Source: an uncultured Bacteroidota bacterium | Lineage (GTDB): Bacteria; Bacteroidota; Bacteroidia; UKL13-3 | Direction of reading: 5' to 3' | DNA: 44,735 bases | Assembly: GCA_903927505.1 (NCBI GenBank) | Contig: CAIYNF010000046.1 | Span: forward strand, 1 to 44,735 | Shown: positions 31,367 through 40,871 of the stretch, one piece after another | Layout: every line of letters starts with the position of its first letter | Position numbering within the stretch: the stretch's first letter is position 1 | Notes under the pieces: generated by a model | What the model was told of the DNA's origin: nothing | Seen by the model: the letters and a program-made list of their open reading frames with translations, nothing else | Database searches by the model: none | Position numbers and translations under genes: made by a program

Positions 31367-34300
31367 TTAATTTAATTCTTCCTTGCCGTGGCACGACTTA
31401 TATTTTTTTCCACTTCCGCAAGGACAAACATCGTTTCTGCCAATTTTTACTACACCTTTAATTTGTGCAGGTTTTTGAATTTCTTGTGTTCCTTGTGCTG
31501 CGGCTTGGTTATTTCTTTGGGCCTCCGCCAAATCATCTGTTCGCGATGTTTTTAGTTTACTTGTATCAACTCTTTTGGGTTGATCTGCTTGCTTCACATC
31601 ATTTGCATTTTCTACAGGAATAAAAGCTTTAAACAACATTCCCAAAACCTGTTTATTAATGCGTGAAAGCATACTTTTAAACAAATTGAATGATTCTAAT
31701 TTGTAAATCAATAATGGATCTTTTTGTTCAAAAACCGCATTTTGCGAGCTTTGTTTTAAATCGTCCATCTCTCTCAAATGCTCTTTCCAATCATTATCTA
31801 TCACAAATAGGGAGGCAAATTTTTCATAAGTTTTACTTATTTCTTTGGCTTCACTGTCATAGGCTTTTTTCAAATTCACAGGAATCTGCATATTGTGCAA
31901 TCCATCGCTCACGGGTACCGCAATTGATTCAAATTGTGTTCCTTTATTGGTATACACATCCTTTATCACTGGCCAAGCTACTTGCGCCATATCAGTGGTT
32001 TTTTGGTGATAATGGTTCAGTAATTCAAAAAACAATTCGTCCGAAACTTGTTCCATTTTTCCACCCAAAAAGCGCTCTTCATCTATGGCTGTATCATGCG
32101 CAAAAATGCGCATCACTTCAAATTTAAACTCAGTATAATTCTTTTGGTCTTGGTAAGTTTCAACCAACTCCTCGCAGGTGTCGGCCAAGGTATTGCTGAT
32201 GTCTAATTCTAACTTTTCACCATACAAGGCATTTCTACGTTTGGTGTAAATTACCTCTCTTTGAGAGTTCATTACATCATCATATTCGAGCAAACGTTTA
32301 CGTGTACCAAAATTGTTTTGCTCAACTTTTCTTTGCGCACGTTCAATGTTTTTGGTAATCATAGAGTGCTCAATATTTTCACCCTCTTTCATACCCAAGC
32401 GGTCCATAATACTTGCAATACGTTCCGAGCCAAATAAGCGCATCAAATCATCTTCCAATGACACAAAGAACTTAGATGAACCTGGATCTCCCTGACGACC
32501 CGCACGACCACGTAACTGCCTGTCTACACGTCTACTTTCATGGCGTTCGGTACCAATAATTGCTAAACCACCTACTTCTTTTACACCTTCACCAAGTTTG
32601 ATATCCGTACCACGACCAGCCATATTGGTGGCAATGGTAACAGCACTTTTTTGTCCAGCTTCTGCAACAATATCTGCCTCTCTTTGGTGCTGTTTTGCGT
32701 TCAATACATTGTGTTTTATTTTACGCATGTTCAACATACGTCCTAATAATTCACTCACCTCCACAGAAGTAGTACCCACCAATACTGGTCTTCCTGCTTC
32801 TGTTAACCTAACTATCTCATCAATTACAGCGTTGTATTTTTCACGCTTGGTTTTGTAAATTACATCCTCTTCGTCTTTTCTTGAAATATTTCTATTGGTT
32901 GGAATTTCAACCACATCCAATTTGTAGATTTCCCAGAATTCTCCTGCCTCAGTAGTAGCAGTACCTGTCATACCACAAAGCTTGTGGTACATGCGGAAAA
33001 AGTTTTGCAAAGTAATGGTTGCATAGGTTTGTGTTGCCGCCTCAACTTTTACATTTTCTTTTGCTTCAATTGCCTGGTGCAAGCCATCGCTATACCTGCG
33101 GCCATCTAATACACGACCAGTTTGTTCGTCAACAATTTTAACCTTGGCATCTTGAATAATATACTCCACATCCCTCTCAAACATGCAATACGCTTTCAAT
33201 AATTGATTGATGGTATGGATACGTTCAGATTTAATAGTAAAATCAAGCATTAACTGCTCTTTTCTTTTTGCTTTTTCTTCTTCATTCAAGCCCATTTTTT
33301 CCAATTCGGCTATTTCCGAACCAACGTCTGGGATAATAAAGAAATTAGCATCCTCGCCTGCCGATGTAATAAATTCGGCACCTTTTTCTGTAAGGTCAAC
33401 AGAGTTAATTTTCTCATCAATTACAAAAAACAAATCGGCATCAATTTTATGCATTTCCTTTTGTTGGTCTTGCATGTAATAGTTTTCTGTTTTGTTTAAA
33501 ATTTGCTTCATGCCAGATTCACCTAAGAACTTTATCAAAGAACTATTTTTAGGTAAACCTCTTTGGGCTTGTAACAATTTAAAACCACCTTCTTTTTCAT
33601 TGTTGGCAGTTAATAATTTTTTGGCATCCACAAGGGCTGTATTCACATATGCCTTTTGTGCGTTAACCAATTTTTCAATCCTAGATTTTAGCGCATAAAA
33701 TTGTTGGTCATCGCCACGTGGCACCGGCCCAGAAATAATCAAAGGCGTACGGGCATCATCAATCAATACCGAATCCACCTCATCTACCATGGCAAAATGA
33801 TGCTTGCGTTGCACCAATTCATCTAAGCTATTGGCCATGTTATCACGCAAGTAATCAAAACCAAATTCGTTGTTTGTTCCGTAAGTAATATCTGCTTGAT
33901 ACGCTTTTCTTCTTTCGGCAGAATTTGGTTGATGGTAATCAATACAATCTACACTCAAACCATGAAATTCAAATAGGGGAGCATTCCATTCGCAGTCCCT
34001 TCGTGCCAAATAATCATTTACGGTAACAATGTGTACGCCTAATCCAGCCAAGGCATTGAGGTAAGATGGCAATGTAGATACAAGGGTTTTTCCTTCACCC
34101 GTTGCCATCTCAGAAATTCTTCCTTTGTGCAATACCATACCACCTATTAATTGCACATCGTAATGTACCATGTTCCAGGTAATGGTTTGTCCTGCCGCTT
34201 CCCAAGTATTAGACCAAATGGCTTTATCACCTTCAATACTAACAGGTTTTTTAACCTTGGTTCGTGCGCTTAATTCTCTATCCCAATCTGTAGCTGTAAC

Positions 34301-34696
34301 TACCAATTGTTTGTTTTCGCTCAATCTTCTTGCGGTTTCTTTAACTACTGCAAAGGCCTCAGGTAAAATTTCATTGAGTACCACTTCCAAATCTTGGTCT
34401 CTTTGTTTTCTTAATTGATCTATTTTTTTAAATAAATTGTCCTTTTCAATTAAGTCAATTTCTGCAACTTGCGCCTCGGTTTTAAGCGTTTCTATTTCTT
34501 GGTCAATTGCTTCTAAGCCAGTTTTAATTTTTGCTTTAAAATGAAGGGTTTTTCCGCGCAATTCTTCATCGCTACTATTTTGCAATGCGGCGTATGCCGT
34601 GTTTATTTCCGTTACAATTGGAATTAGAGTTTTTAAGTCTCTATCCGATTTAGATCCAAAAATTTTGGTAATTCCTTTAAAAATGCTTCCTATCAT
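31367..34696 (-). CDS. secA: Preprotein translocase ATPase SecA
   Basis: SecA drives protein export through SecYEG. The 1,109-residue product has Walker [15 protein letters not shown], Walker B/DEAD-type [19 protein letters not shown], the long preprotein cross-linking insert, motor domain 2 with [13 protein letters not shown] and [14 protein letters not shown], and a C-terminal zinc site [14 protein letters not shown]. The length of 1,100 or more is normal for Bacteroidota, longer than the roughly 900 of E. coli. It leads the run secA-deoC-SPOR-FAH. A 9-bp inverted repeat lies about 50 bases upstream. Confidence 0.97.
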   Translation of the reverse strand: MIGSIFKGITKIFGSKSDRDLKTLIPIVTEINTAYAALQNSSDEELRGKTLHFKAKIKTGLEAIDQEIETLKTEAQVAEIDLIEKDNLFKKIDQLRKQRDQDLEVVLNEILPEAFAVVKETARRLSENKQLVVTATDWDRELSARTKVKKPVSIEGDKAIWSNTWEAAGQTITWNMVHYDVQLIGGMVLHKGRISEMATGEGKTLVSTLPSYLNALAGLGVHIVTVNDYLARRDCEWNAPLFEFHGLSVDCIDYHQPNSAERRKAYQADITYGTNNEFGFDYLRDNMANSLDELVQRKHHFAMVDEVDSVLIDDARTPLIISGPVPRGDDQQFYALKSRIEKLVNAQKAYVNTALVDAKKLLTANNEKEGGFKLLQAQRGLPKNSSLIKFLGESGMKQILNKTENYYMQDQQKEMHKIDADLFFVIDEKINSVDLTEKGAEFITSAGEDANFFIIPDVGSEIAELEKMGLNEEEKAKRKEQLMLDFTIKSERIHTINQLLKAYCMFERDVEYIIQDAKVKIVDEQTGRVLDGRRYSDGLHQAIEAKENVKVEAATQTYATITLQNFFRMYHKLCGMTGTATTEAGEFWEIYKLDVVEIPTNRNISRKDEEDVIYKTKREKYNAVIDEIVRLTEAGRPVLVGTTSVEVSELLGRMLNMRKIKHNVLNAKQHQREADIVAEAGQKSAVTIATNMAGRGTDIKLGEGVKEVGGLAIIGTERHESRRVDRQLRGRAGRQGDPGSSKFFVSLEDDLMRLFGSERIASIMDRLGMKEGENIEHSMITKNIERAQRKVEQNNFGTRKRLLEYDDVMNSQREVIYTKRRNALYGEKLELDISNTLADTCEELVETYQDQKNYTEFKFEVMRIFAHDTAIDEERFLGGKMEQVSDELFFELLNHYHQKTTDMAQVAWPVIKDVYTNKGTQFESIAVPVSDGLHNMQIPVNLKKAYDSEAKEISKTYEKFASLFVIDNDWKEHLREMDDLKQSSQNAVFEQKDPLLIYKLESFNLFKSMLSRINKQVLGMLFKAFIPVENANDVKQADQPKRVDTSKLKTSRTDDLAEAQRNNQAAAQGTQEIQKPAQIKGVVKIGRNDVCPCGSGKKYKSCHGKEELN

Positions 34697-34745
34697 AATA
34701 CTGTCTTATTCCATGTTTGCCCTGCAAAAAATGCATAGGGCGGTA

Positions 34746-34778
34746 AATTTATGCTATTTTTCTCTATTGGCATAAATT
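34746..34778. other. Inverted repeat upstream of secA
   Basis: AATTTATGC (34746-34754) and GCATAAATT (34770-34778) are perfect 9-bp arms with a 15-base loop, 50 bases before the secA ATG on the minus strand. It could be a regulator site or leader hairpin. I see no clean TAnnTTTG promoter nearby. The other sequence in 34697-34968 is AT-rich except for the palindrome at 34875 and the proS terminator. Confidence 0.4.
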
Positions 34779-34874
34779 AATCCAAGTTCAAATTTTGCCA
34801 TATTGGCAGAGGAGTGGTTTTCAGGCAAAATACCCCTAAAAATCTTATTTAATAATCCTGTTTAAGCTTGTTTC

Positions 34875-34884
34875 GGTTCGAACC
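34875..34884. repeat. GGTTCGAACC palindrome, copy 5 (intergenic)
   Basis: Exact copy in the secA-proS spacer, outside any gene. It shows the motif is not only a product of codon choice. Confidence 0.65.
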
Positions 34885-34910
34885 AAACACTTGTTTTACT
34901 GTAATTTATG

Positions 34911-34945
34911 CAAAAACGGCACCTGGTTGTTTACCAAGTGCCGTT
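34911..34945 (-). terminator. Terminator after proS
   Basis: AACGGCAC (34915-34922) pairs with GTGCCGTT (34938-34945), and TGGT (34924-34927) with ACCA (34933-34936) inside. On the minus strand a T-run follows, beginning within the 3' arm. It lies 23 bases past the proS stop. Confidence 0.85.
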
Positions 34946-34968
34946 CTGTAATCTGAATTTTATGATTT

Positions 34969-36444
34969 TTAATAGGCGCGGGCAAATAATACCCTTTCGT
35001 TTGAAGGCGCTCCAGTTAAAATACATTTGCCATTTTCTTGCGGGTTGTTCATTGGAATACAACGGATTGTTGCCTTACTCATTTCTTTGATTTTTTCTTC
35101 TGTCTCTGAAGAGCCATCCCAATGTGCACTCACAAAGCCAGTCTTGTTTTCCAAGGCATCCATAAACTCTTCCCACGTATCAACGGTATGGATATGTTCG
35201 CTTCTATAATCCAATGCTCTTTGGTAAATATTTGTTTGAATTTGTTCCAACAAATGAGGAATTTTATGCTCCAAATCTGCGGCACTCATTACCTGTTTTT
35301 CTTTGGTATCTCTTCTGGCCACTTCAACTGTGCCATTTTGTACATCTCTAGGTCCAATTGCTATCCTAACTGGCACACCTTTTAACTCGTAATCGGCAAA
35401 TTTGTATCCTGGAGTTAAATTGTCTCTGTCGTCTAATTTTACTGATATACCTTGTTTTTTGAGTAATTGGAAGTACGCTGTAGCCTTTTCCATCACAATA
35501 ATTTTTTCCTCTTCTTTTCTAAAAATAGGAACAATTACAACTTGTATAGGCGCCAACCTTGGAGGTAAAACCAAACCTTCATCGTCGCTATGACTCATAA
35601 TTAAGGCACCCATTAAACGTGTTGAAACGCCCCAAGAGGTTGCCCAAACATATTCTTGTTTGTTTTCTTTGGTTACATATTTTACATCAAATGCTTTGGC
35701 GAAGTTTTGTCCCAAGAAATGTGAAGTGCCCATTTGCAAAGCTTTTCCATCTTGCATCAATCCTTCTATACAATAAGTATCAATAGCTCCTGCAAAGCGC
35801 TCGTTGGCAGATTTTACACCTTTAATAACTGGAACAGCTAAAATATTTTCTGCAAAATCTGCATACACCTCTAACATTTGGCGTGTTTCTGCAACTGCCT
35901 CTTCCTGGGTAGCGTGAGCTGTATGGCCTTCTTGCCACAAAAATTCTGTGGTTCTTAAAAATAAGCGTGTGCGCATTTCCCAGCGCACCACGTTTGCCCA
36001 TTGGTTTAATAGAATTGGCAAATCCCTGTAGCTTTGAATCCAAGAACGGTAAGTATTCCAAATAATGGTTTCGCTGGTAGGACGTACAATTAATTCTTCC
36101 TCCAATTTAGCATCTGGATCTACAATAATTTCTTTTGTTTCTGGATCAACTTTTAACCTGTAATGGGTAACAACGGCACATTCTTTTGCAAAGCCATCAA
36201 CATGACTGGCCTCTTTGGTGAAAAAAGATTTGGGTATAAATAAGGGGAAATAAGCATTCTGGTGTCCTGTTTCCTTGAATCGTCTGTCTAGTTCTGCTTG
36301 CATTTTTTCCCAAATGGCATAGCCATAGGGTTTAATTATCATGCAACCTTTTACGTCTGAATGTTCCGCTAAATCTGCACTCTTCACCAGATTGTTATAC
36401 CAGGCGCTGTAATCTTCGCTTCTTTTTATTTTTTTAATTTCCAT
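34969..36444 (-). CDS. proS: Prolyl-tRNA synthetase, short (eukaryote/archaea-like) type
   Basis: ProRS charges tRNA-Pro. The 491-residue class II enzyme has motif 1 around [31 protein letters not shown] (about residues 41-71), motif 2 in [23 protein letters not shown] (about 153-175) and motif 3 [22 protein letters not shown] (about 270-290). A C-terminal anticodon domain and zinc-type tail follow. It lacks the large editing insertion of the E. coli-type enzyme, which fits the short form common in Bacteroidota. It is transcribed divergently from a proline-rich lipoprotein gene 90 bases away. Confidence 0.95.
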   Translation of the reverse strand: MEIKKIKRSEDYSAWYNNLVKSADLAEHSDVKGCMIIKPYGYAIWEKMQAELDRRFKETGHQNAYFPLFIPKSFFTKEASHVDGFAKECAVVTHYRLKVDPETKEIIVDPDAKLEEELIVRPTSETIIWNTYRSWIQSYRDLPILLNQWANVVRWEMRTRLFLRTTEFLWQEGHTAHATQEEAVAETRQMLEVYADFAENILAVPVIKGVKSANERFAGAIDTYCIEGLMQDGKALQMGTSHFLGQNFAKAFDVKYVTKENKQEYVWATSWGVSTRLMGALIMSHSDDEGLVLPPRLAPIQVVIVPIFRKEEEKIIVMEKATAYFQLLKKQGISVKLDDRDNLTPGYKFADYELKGVPVRIAIGPRDVQNGTVEVARRDTKEKQVMSAADLEHKIPHLLEQIQTNIYQRALDYRSEHIHTVDTWEEFMDALENKTGFVSAHWDGSSETEEKIKEMSKATIRCIPMNNPQENGKCILTGAPSNERVLFARAY

Positions 36445-36534
36445 AATTCACTTTTGGAATAGTATTTGACTTTTACATTAATCCGGTAGCAAAAATACTT
36501 TTTAGTTGTTACTTTGTGTAAGGAATAAAAATCT

Positions 36535-38088
36535 ATGATCATGAAAAATATAAAAATCCTTTTTTATGCACTGTTACTGTTTAGTTTAAGTGCATGTAGT
36601 GTTTTTAAAAGTGTTGGCATCAACCAAGTTGATGACGATGTATATTGGTCAACCAAAGATGAACCTAAATCAGGCCAATCCTATAAAGATGTTGAGTATT
36701 GGAACAAATCCAAAGGTCCAAACCCTGGTTTAAATGAAGGGGCATATACCCCTAATTTTCAAAATACAGATCCGCAAACGCCTCCCAATCAAGAAGAATT
36801 AAGAGCTCAAGAGGCATACCAAGCTTGGGTGCAAAAGCGTGGTTTTACAGCTGCTGCGCCAGATACAAACGTACAGTCCAATTTACTTATTGCAGAAAAG
36901 TCAGACAACCGCGATGAGCGTCGTTTGGGTTCGGACCGCAACTATTATTACGACGACCCCTATTACAATGTTTTGAGCACCAATTGGGCTTGGACAAGTT
37001 TTTACACACCAATAATTGTACGCCCTGGTTTTTATAATTGGGCACCAGGTTGGAATGTTGGCTTATCTTGGAATAATAGAAGTGGTTTTAATTGGGGCAT
37101 GGGATACAATATGGGATTTGGCGGTTTTAATATGGGTTATGGTTATAATTCATGGGCCTACGGAAATCCTTACGCTTATGATCCATTTTACTATGGTTAT
37201 AGTCCTTATGGCTATAGCCCCTATTCTTATTACGGCTATTCACCTTATATGTATAACCCTTATGGCTATTATGGTTACAACAGGTATGGCTATGGATACG
37301 GTAACGGCTATGGTTACGGGCATGGTTGTGGAGGATACAACCATGGCAGAGGATCAAATGATGTAGTTACAAACAGACCTTTAATGCAACCTAGAAACTC
37401 AATGGGTTCTTCTACGCCTGCAGTTGGAAGCAGGCCTGGTGCAAATCCAAATGGATTGTCAACGCGTCCGAGTAGCAATGGGGTGGTAGACAATGCCTCA
37501 ACTGGCGGCATACAGCTAGCCTTTGCACGCCCGGCGAATGGGGGTACTCCATCTGTTTATGTACCTTCTCGTCCAAGTGCCGCAAATGGCGTAAATACCA
37601 GTCGCCCGGGTGGCGATTTAATAATTGATAACAATGGTAGACCTGTTTATGTATCACCCAACAATACTCCCAATAACCGTCCTGGTAATGGCACAAGTGG
37701 TGAAACAGGGTATTCGCCAAGACCAGGAGGTTCGCTAAATACAGCTCCTAATGGCCGTCAAGTTTATGTTCCTGCACGCCCAAGAGAAACCAACACTACC
37801 CCTTCAAATGGTGGTGATAATAATTACAGGCCAAACAATGGCGGCTCCTACAGAAGCGATGCCCCTGCCAGTGTGCCTCAATATAGTCAGCCAAATAATA
37901 ATAATAACAGGCCTAGCAATAACAATTCGAGGCCAAGTTATAGCGCGCCAAGTTACAGTGCACCTAGTTATTCTCAGCCAAGTCAAAGCCGCCCAAGCTA
38001 CAGTGCCCCAGCTCCTCGTCCTTCAAGCGGCGGAGGTTCTACAGGCAGTGGTGGAGGTAACCCTGGTGGAGGCATTAGACCAAGATAA
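36535..38088 (+). CDS. Tyr/Gly/Pro/Asn-rich low-complexity lipoprotein, unknown function
   Basis: I do not recognise a family function. The 517-residue product has a lipoprotein signal (LFSLSACSVFKSVG). An ordinary acidic domain follows (about residues 30-165), then a Tyr/Gly-rich block of GYG, YSPYGY and YNPYGYYGY-like repeats (about 185-275). The rest is a disordered Pro/Asn/Ser/Arg-rich tail with repeats such as SRPGANPN, YVPSRPS and SYSAPSYS, ending NPGGGIRPR. It should be an outer-membrane-anchored, mostly disordered protein. ATG 36535 or 36541 may start it. The OmpP1/FadL-like gene follows in 18 bases, so the two are likely co-expressed. Confidence 0.6.
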   Translation: MIMKNIKILFYALLLFSLSACSVFKSVGINQVDDDVYWSTKDEPKSGQSYKDVEYWNKSKGPNPGLNEGAYTPNFQNTDPQTPPNQEELRAQEAYQAWVQKRGFTAAAPDTNVQSNLLIAEKSDNRDERRLGSDRNYYYDDPYYNVLSTNWAWTSFYTPIIVRPGFYNWAPGWNVGLSWNNRSGFNWGMGYNMGFGGFNMGYGYNSWAYGNPYAYDPFYYGYSPYGYSPYSYYGYSPYMYNPYGYYGYNRYGYGYGNGYGYGHGCGGYNHGRGSNDVVTNRPLMQPRNSMGSSTPAVGSRPGANPNGLSTRPSSNGVVDNASTGGIQLAFARPANGGTPSVYVPSRPSAANGVNTSRPGGDLIIDNNGRPVYVSPNNTPNNRPGNGTSGETGYSPRPGGSLNTAPNGRQVYVPARPRETNTTPSNGGDNNYRPNNGGSYRSDAPASVPQYSQPNNNNNRPSNNNSRPSYSAPSYSAPSYSQPSQSRPSYSAPAPRPSSGGGSTGSGGGNPGGGIRPR

Positions 38089-38106
38089 TTTTAAAGAAGA
38101 AATTTT

Positions 38107-39603
38107 ATGAAAAGGAAAATAGCAATTATACTTTCTATTTGTGGGCTATCTGTGGCAGCACAAAATCAAAATGATATCTTTAGGTTAAGTAACCAAAATA
38201 TTGTTGGTTCGGTTCGAACACTAGGCCTTGCGGGTGCTTGGGGTGCTGCTGGTGCTGATTTAAGTGCAGCCTCAAATAATCCTGCTGGTTTGGGACTATA
38301 CCGCCGCAATGAAATGATGGGTTCTATTTCAGTTACGGCCAATAATAGCAAGACCAATTACAATGGCGGCTTAATGAGTGATGGAAGAACCCAATTGAAT
38401 ATTCCAAATTTGGGTGTGGTTTATGCAATAGACAATCGTTCTATGGCAGGAACCAAAACAACTGGAGTTACAAGTGGTTCTTTTGCCTTTGGCATGAATA
38501 GAATTAACGATTACCAAATGAACACGCAATTTGCGGGTACGGCTAAAAATACCACAGTAGGTAATTATTTAGCAGCCCAAGCAAATGGTTATGATAGCGG
38601 AGGATTTTTTAATTCTAAAAATGATAATTACTTGCATGCTTTGGCATGGCGCGTAAGTTTAATTGACAACAATGGCGCATCCAATCAGTATGCTTCTATT
38701 TTAGACCGCATGGGTGATTCTAATTATACTGTTAGGCATTTTCAGCAAATTCAAACCAGAGGAAGAATGAATGAATGGTATGCAGGTGGTGGTTTAAATG
38801 TAGGAAACGTATTGTATTTAGGAGCCACATTGGTTGTTCAACATACAGAGTACACAAGCGAAAATACTTTTTCAGAAAAAGTAGTAAGTACCAGTGTTTT
38901 AAATAATCCTTATAGAGATTGTAGAATTACACAAAGCATGCAAACTTCTGGAACAGGTGTTGGGGGCAAGTTTGGCTTAATTTTAAGGCCTGCAAATTTC
39001 TTGCGAGTAGGGGTTGCTTACCATACACCCATTCGTTTTAACATGACAGATCATTACCAGAATGCTATTGCCATGAACTATAATGGTGTCATATACACAC
39101 AACCAAGTGAAGGGCGCAAGGATTATTACAAATACCAAATAATTACCCCCGAAAAATTGATGGCAAGTGCCTCCCTAATTGTTGGAAAATTAATGATTTT
39201 AAATGTAGATGTTGAAAATGTAGATTATACGAAGGGTCGCTTGCAATCAATAGATGGCTTGGCAGATTATGCCGATGCCAATCAAAAAAATGCAGCGGAA
39301 TATGGTAAGGCACAAAACTATAAAGCAGGGATAGAATTTTGTGGTAAGTACACACGTTTAAGAGCAGGATATGCTTATTTGGGAAGTCCTTTCAATGAAA
39401 ATATTGTAAGCAAAAGTTTTGGTTCGAAACAACTCTTAACTGCGGGTTTTGGTTGGATATACGACAATACCTATTTTGTTGATTTGGCTGTAACAGATAG
39501 AATAGGAAAAGATTTTATTACACCTTATGAAGGCTTGCCAACATCGGCAGTGAATACCAGTAATAAATACAATTTTATGATTGGTGCTGGTATGAGATTT
39601 TAA
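38107..39603 (+). CDS. OmpP1/FadL/TodX-like outer-membrane protein
   Basis: The 498-residue protein has a signal peptide (ending SVAAQ) and the N-terminal signature of FadL-like channels, TLGLAGAWGAAGADLSAASNNPAGLGLYRRNE (about residues 37-69), where the NPAGL turn is diagnostic. Alternating beta strands form the rest of the barrel (for example FLRVGVAYHTPIRFNM) and it ends with a C-terminal aromatic residue (MRF). Such proteins pass hydrophobic compounds across the outer membrane. The ligand is unknown. It follows the low-complexity lipoprotein gene by 18 bases. Confidence 0.82.
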   Translation: MKRKIAIILSICGLSVAAQNQNDIFRLSNQNIVGSVRTLGLAGAWGAAGADLSAASNNPAGLGLYRRNEMMGSISVTANNSKTNYNGGLMSDGRTQLNIPNLGVVYAIDNRSMAGTKTTGVTSGSFAFGMNRINDYQMNTQFAGTAKNTTVGNYLAAQANGYDSGGFFNSKNDNYLHALAWRVSLIDNNGASNQYASILDRMGDSNYTVRHFQQIQTRGRMNEWYAGGGLNVGNVLYLGATLVVQHTEYTSENTFSEKVVSTSVLNNPYRDCRITQSMQTSGTGVGGKFGLILRPANFLRVGVAYHTPIRFNMTDHYQNAIAMNYNGVIYTQPSEGRKDYYKYQIITPEKLMASASLIVGKLMILNVDVENVDYTKGRLQSIDGLADYADANQKNAAEYGKAQNYKAGIEFCGKYTRLRAGYAYLGSPFNENIVSKSFGSKQLLTAGFGWIYDNTYFVDLAVTDRIGKDFITPYEGLPTSAVNTSNKYNFMIGAGMRF

Positions 39604-39619
39604 TAAAAAACTTAAGCAT

Positions 39620-39657
39620 AAAAAAAGGCTGAACAGAATTCTGTTCAGCCTTTTTTT
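39620..39657. terminator. Bidirectional terminator
   Basis: GGCTGAACAGAA (39627-39638) and TTCTGTTCAGCC (39639-39650) form a perfect palindrome flanked by seven A and seven T. It serves the convergent OmpP1/FadL-like gene and the T9SS cargo gene. Confidence 0.95.
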
Positions 39658-39676
39658 GTCTACTATTAATTCAGAA

Positions 39677-40357
39677 TTATTCTGATTTTGAGAATGCTTT
39701 TGAGATGGTTTGTGCGCCATCTTTAAAACGGATGAAATAAATACCGTTTTGCAATTCAGCAATGCTAATTTCAGTATCTAAACCACTGTAGCTAATGCTT
39801 TTCACTTTTGAACCAAGTACATTATAAATATCAATGGTAAGGTTTTCTTTGCTATAATATTTAATGGTTAAACGGTCTTTAGCAGGATTTGGATAAAAGC
39901 TAAATTCTCTGTTGTATTGCACTTCTTTCACTGCAGTAACCCATGCGTTAATTAGAAAATCTAATGTATCGCCGGCAGCATTTGGATTGCTCTTAGGATA
40001 AATATGAATTTTAGCTTTACCAGTTCCTGGTTTGCCATTAGGAGCGAAATCGCCTTTGAATTCACCTGTTTTTCCATTGGCTAAAGTAAACGAACCAGTT
40101 GCACCAATATTCAATGCACTTTGGCAATTGAAAGGATCGCACAGGCCAAACTCCCAACCACTTGGTTCTGTTAGCTCAATGACAGCCCATTCAAAAACGG
40201 TATCAGAACTGTTATTTGTAAAAATTGATTTGGCATCAATTTGAAAGTTGCTATTTGGTCCTTGGTTTTTAGCCAATTTAGGGTTGAAAGAAATGTTTTG
40301 TGCAAAGCTTAATTGGATGGTAAACAAAGCAGCAAAATAGAGTATTAGTTTTTTCAT
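39677..40357 (-). CDS. Exported protein with T9SS C-terminal sorting domain
   Basis: The 226-residue protein has a signal peptide (LILYFAALFTIQLSFAQ), a beta-sandwich-like domain (about residues 20-140) that has two Cys in GLCDPFNCQS and may bind other surface proteins, and a type A T9SS sorting domain (about 150-226: FSFYPNPAKDRLTIKY, then YNVLGSKVKS and NGIYFIRFKDG). It is secreted across the outer membrane and probably attached to the surface. The frame reaches TTG 40366, but ATG 40357 is the likely start. Its function beyond export is not clear. Confidence 0.88.
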   Translation of the reverse strand: MKKLILYFAALFTIQLSFAQNISFNPKLAKNQGPNSNFQIDAKSIFTNNSSDTVFEWAVIELTEPSGWEFGLCDPFNCQSALNIGATGSFTLANGKTGEFKGDFAPNGKPGTGKAKIHIYPKSNPNAAGDTLDFLINAWVTAVKEVQYNREFSFYPNPAKDRLTIKYYSKENLTIDIYNVLGSKVKSISYSGLDTEISIAELQNGIYFIRFKDGAQTISKAFSKSE

Positions 40358-40416
40358 TGTATTCAAATTTAGGTTTCAATTCAGTATTTTCGTACTTGAA
40401 TCTCCATCTATTGCTA

Positions 40417-40436
40417 CAAAATTACAATTAAATTTG
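40417..40436. promoter_or_regulatory. Divergent -7 boxes between the T9SS gene and aroQ
   Basis: On the minus strand TAATTTTG (40424-40417) and on the plus strand TAAATTTG (40429-40436) both fit TAnnTTTG, four bases apart. They are placed for the T9SS gene (60 bases before its ATG) and aroQ (21 bases before its ATG). Neither has a clear -33 TTTG at the ideal spacing. Confidence 0.4.
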
Positions 40437-40457
40437 TTAAAATTATACTAAAATCAA

Positions 40458-40871
40458 ATGAAAATCATGATAATAAATGGTCCGAACCTGAATTTACAGG
40501 GTATTCGTGAGCCTGAAATATACGGAACAGTTAATTTTACAGATTTGTTAAAGGAACTTCAATCCCAATTTTCTGCGCATGAGATTGGTTATTTTCAGAG
40601 CAATGTGGAAGGTGAAATAATCAATTGTTTGCATGAGTTTGGCTTTTCATTTGATGGCATTGTATTAAATGCAGGCGCATATACACATACTTCTATTGCT
40701 ATTGGAGATGCAGTTGCTGCAATTACCACACCGGTGGTAGAAGTGCACTTAAGTAATTTATCGAAGCGTGAAGACTTTAGACAAAATTCTTTTATTGCAC
40801 CGCATGCCAAAGGTCAAATAATAGGTTTTGGAATGAGCGGCTATGCTTTAGCAATTCAGGCTTTTCTTTAG
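40458..40871 (+). CDS. aroQ: Type II 3-dehydroquinate dehydratase
   Basis: AroQ makes 3-dehydroshikimate in the shikimate pathway. The 137-residue product has all the family motifs: NGPNLNLQGIREPEIYG (residues 6-22, with catalytic Tyr), QSNVEGEII (about 47-55), LNAGAYTHTSIAIGDA (about 72-87) and VEVHLSNLSKREDFRQNSFIA (about 94-114). It starts at ATG 40458 and its stop region overlaps the convergent glycosyltransferase stop by four bases. No other aro genes are near. Confidence 0.97.
   Translation: MKIMIINGPNLNLQGIREPEIYGTVNFTDLLKELQSQFSAHEIGYFQSNVEGEIINCLHEFGFSFDGIVLNAGAYTHTSIAIGDAVAAITTPVVEVHLSNLSKREDFRQNSFIAPHAKGQIIGFGMSGYALAIQAFL

Noticed and set aside
34860-34900. Intergenic GGTTCGAACC as a tRNA T-arm
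   Set aside because: The sequence resembles a T-loop, but no acceptor stem, anticodon arm or D-arm can be folded around it, and the same 10-mer occurs inside four genes.
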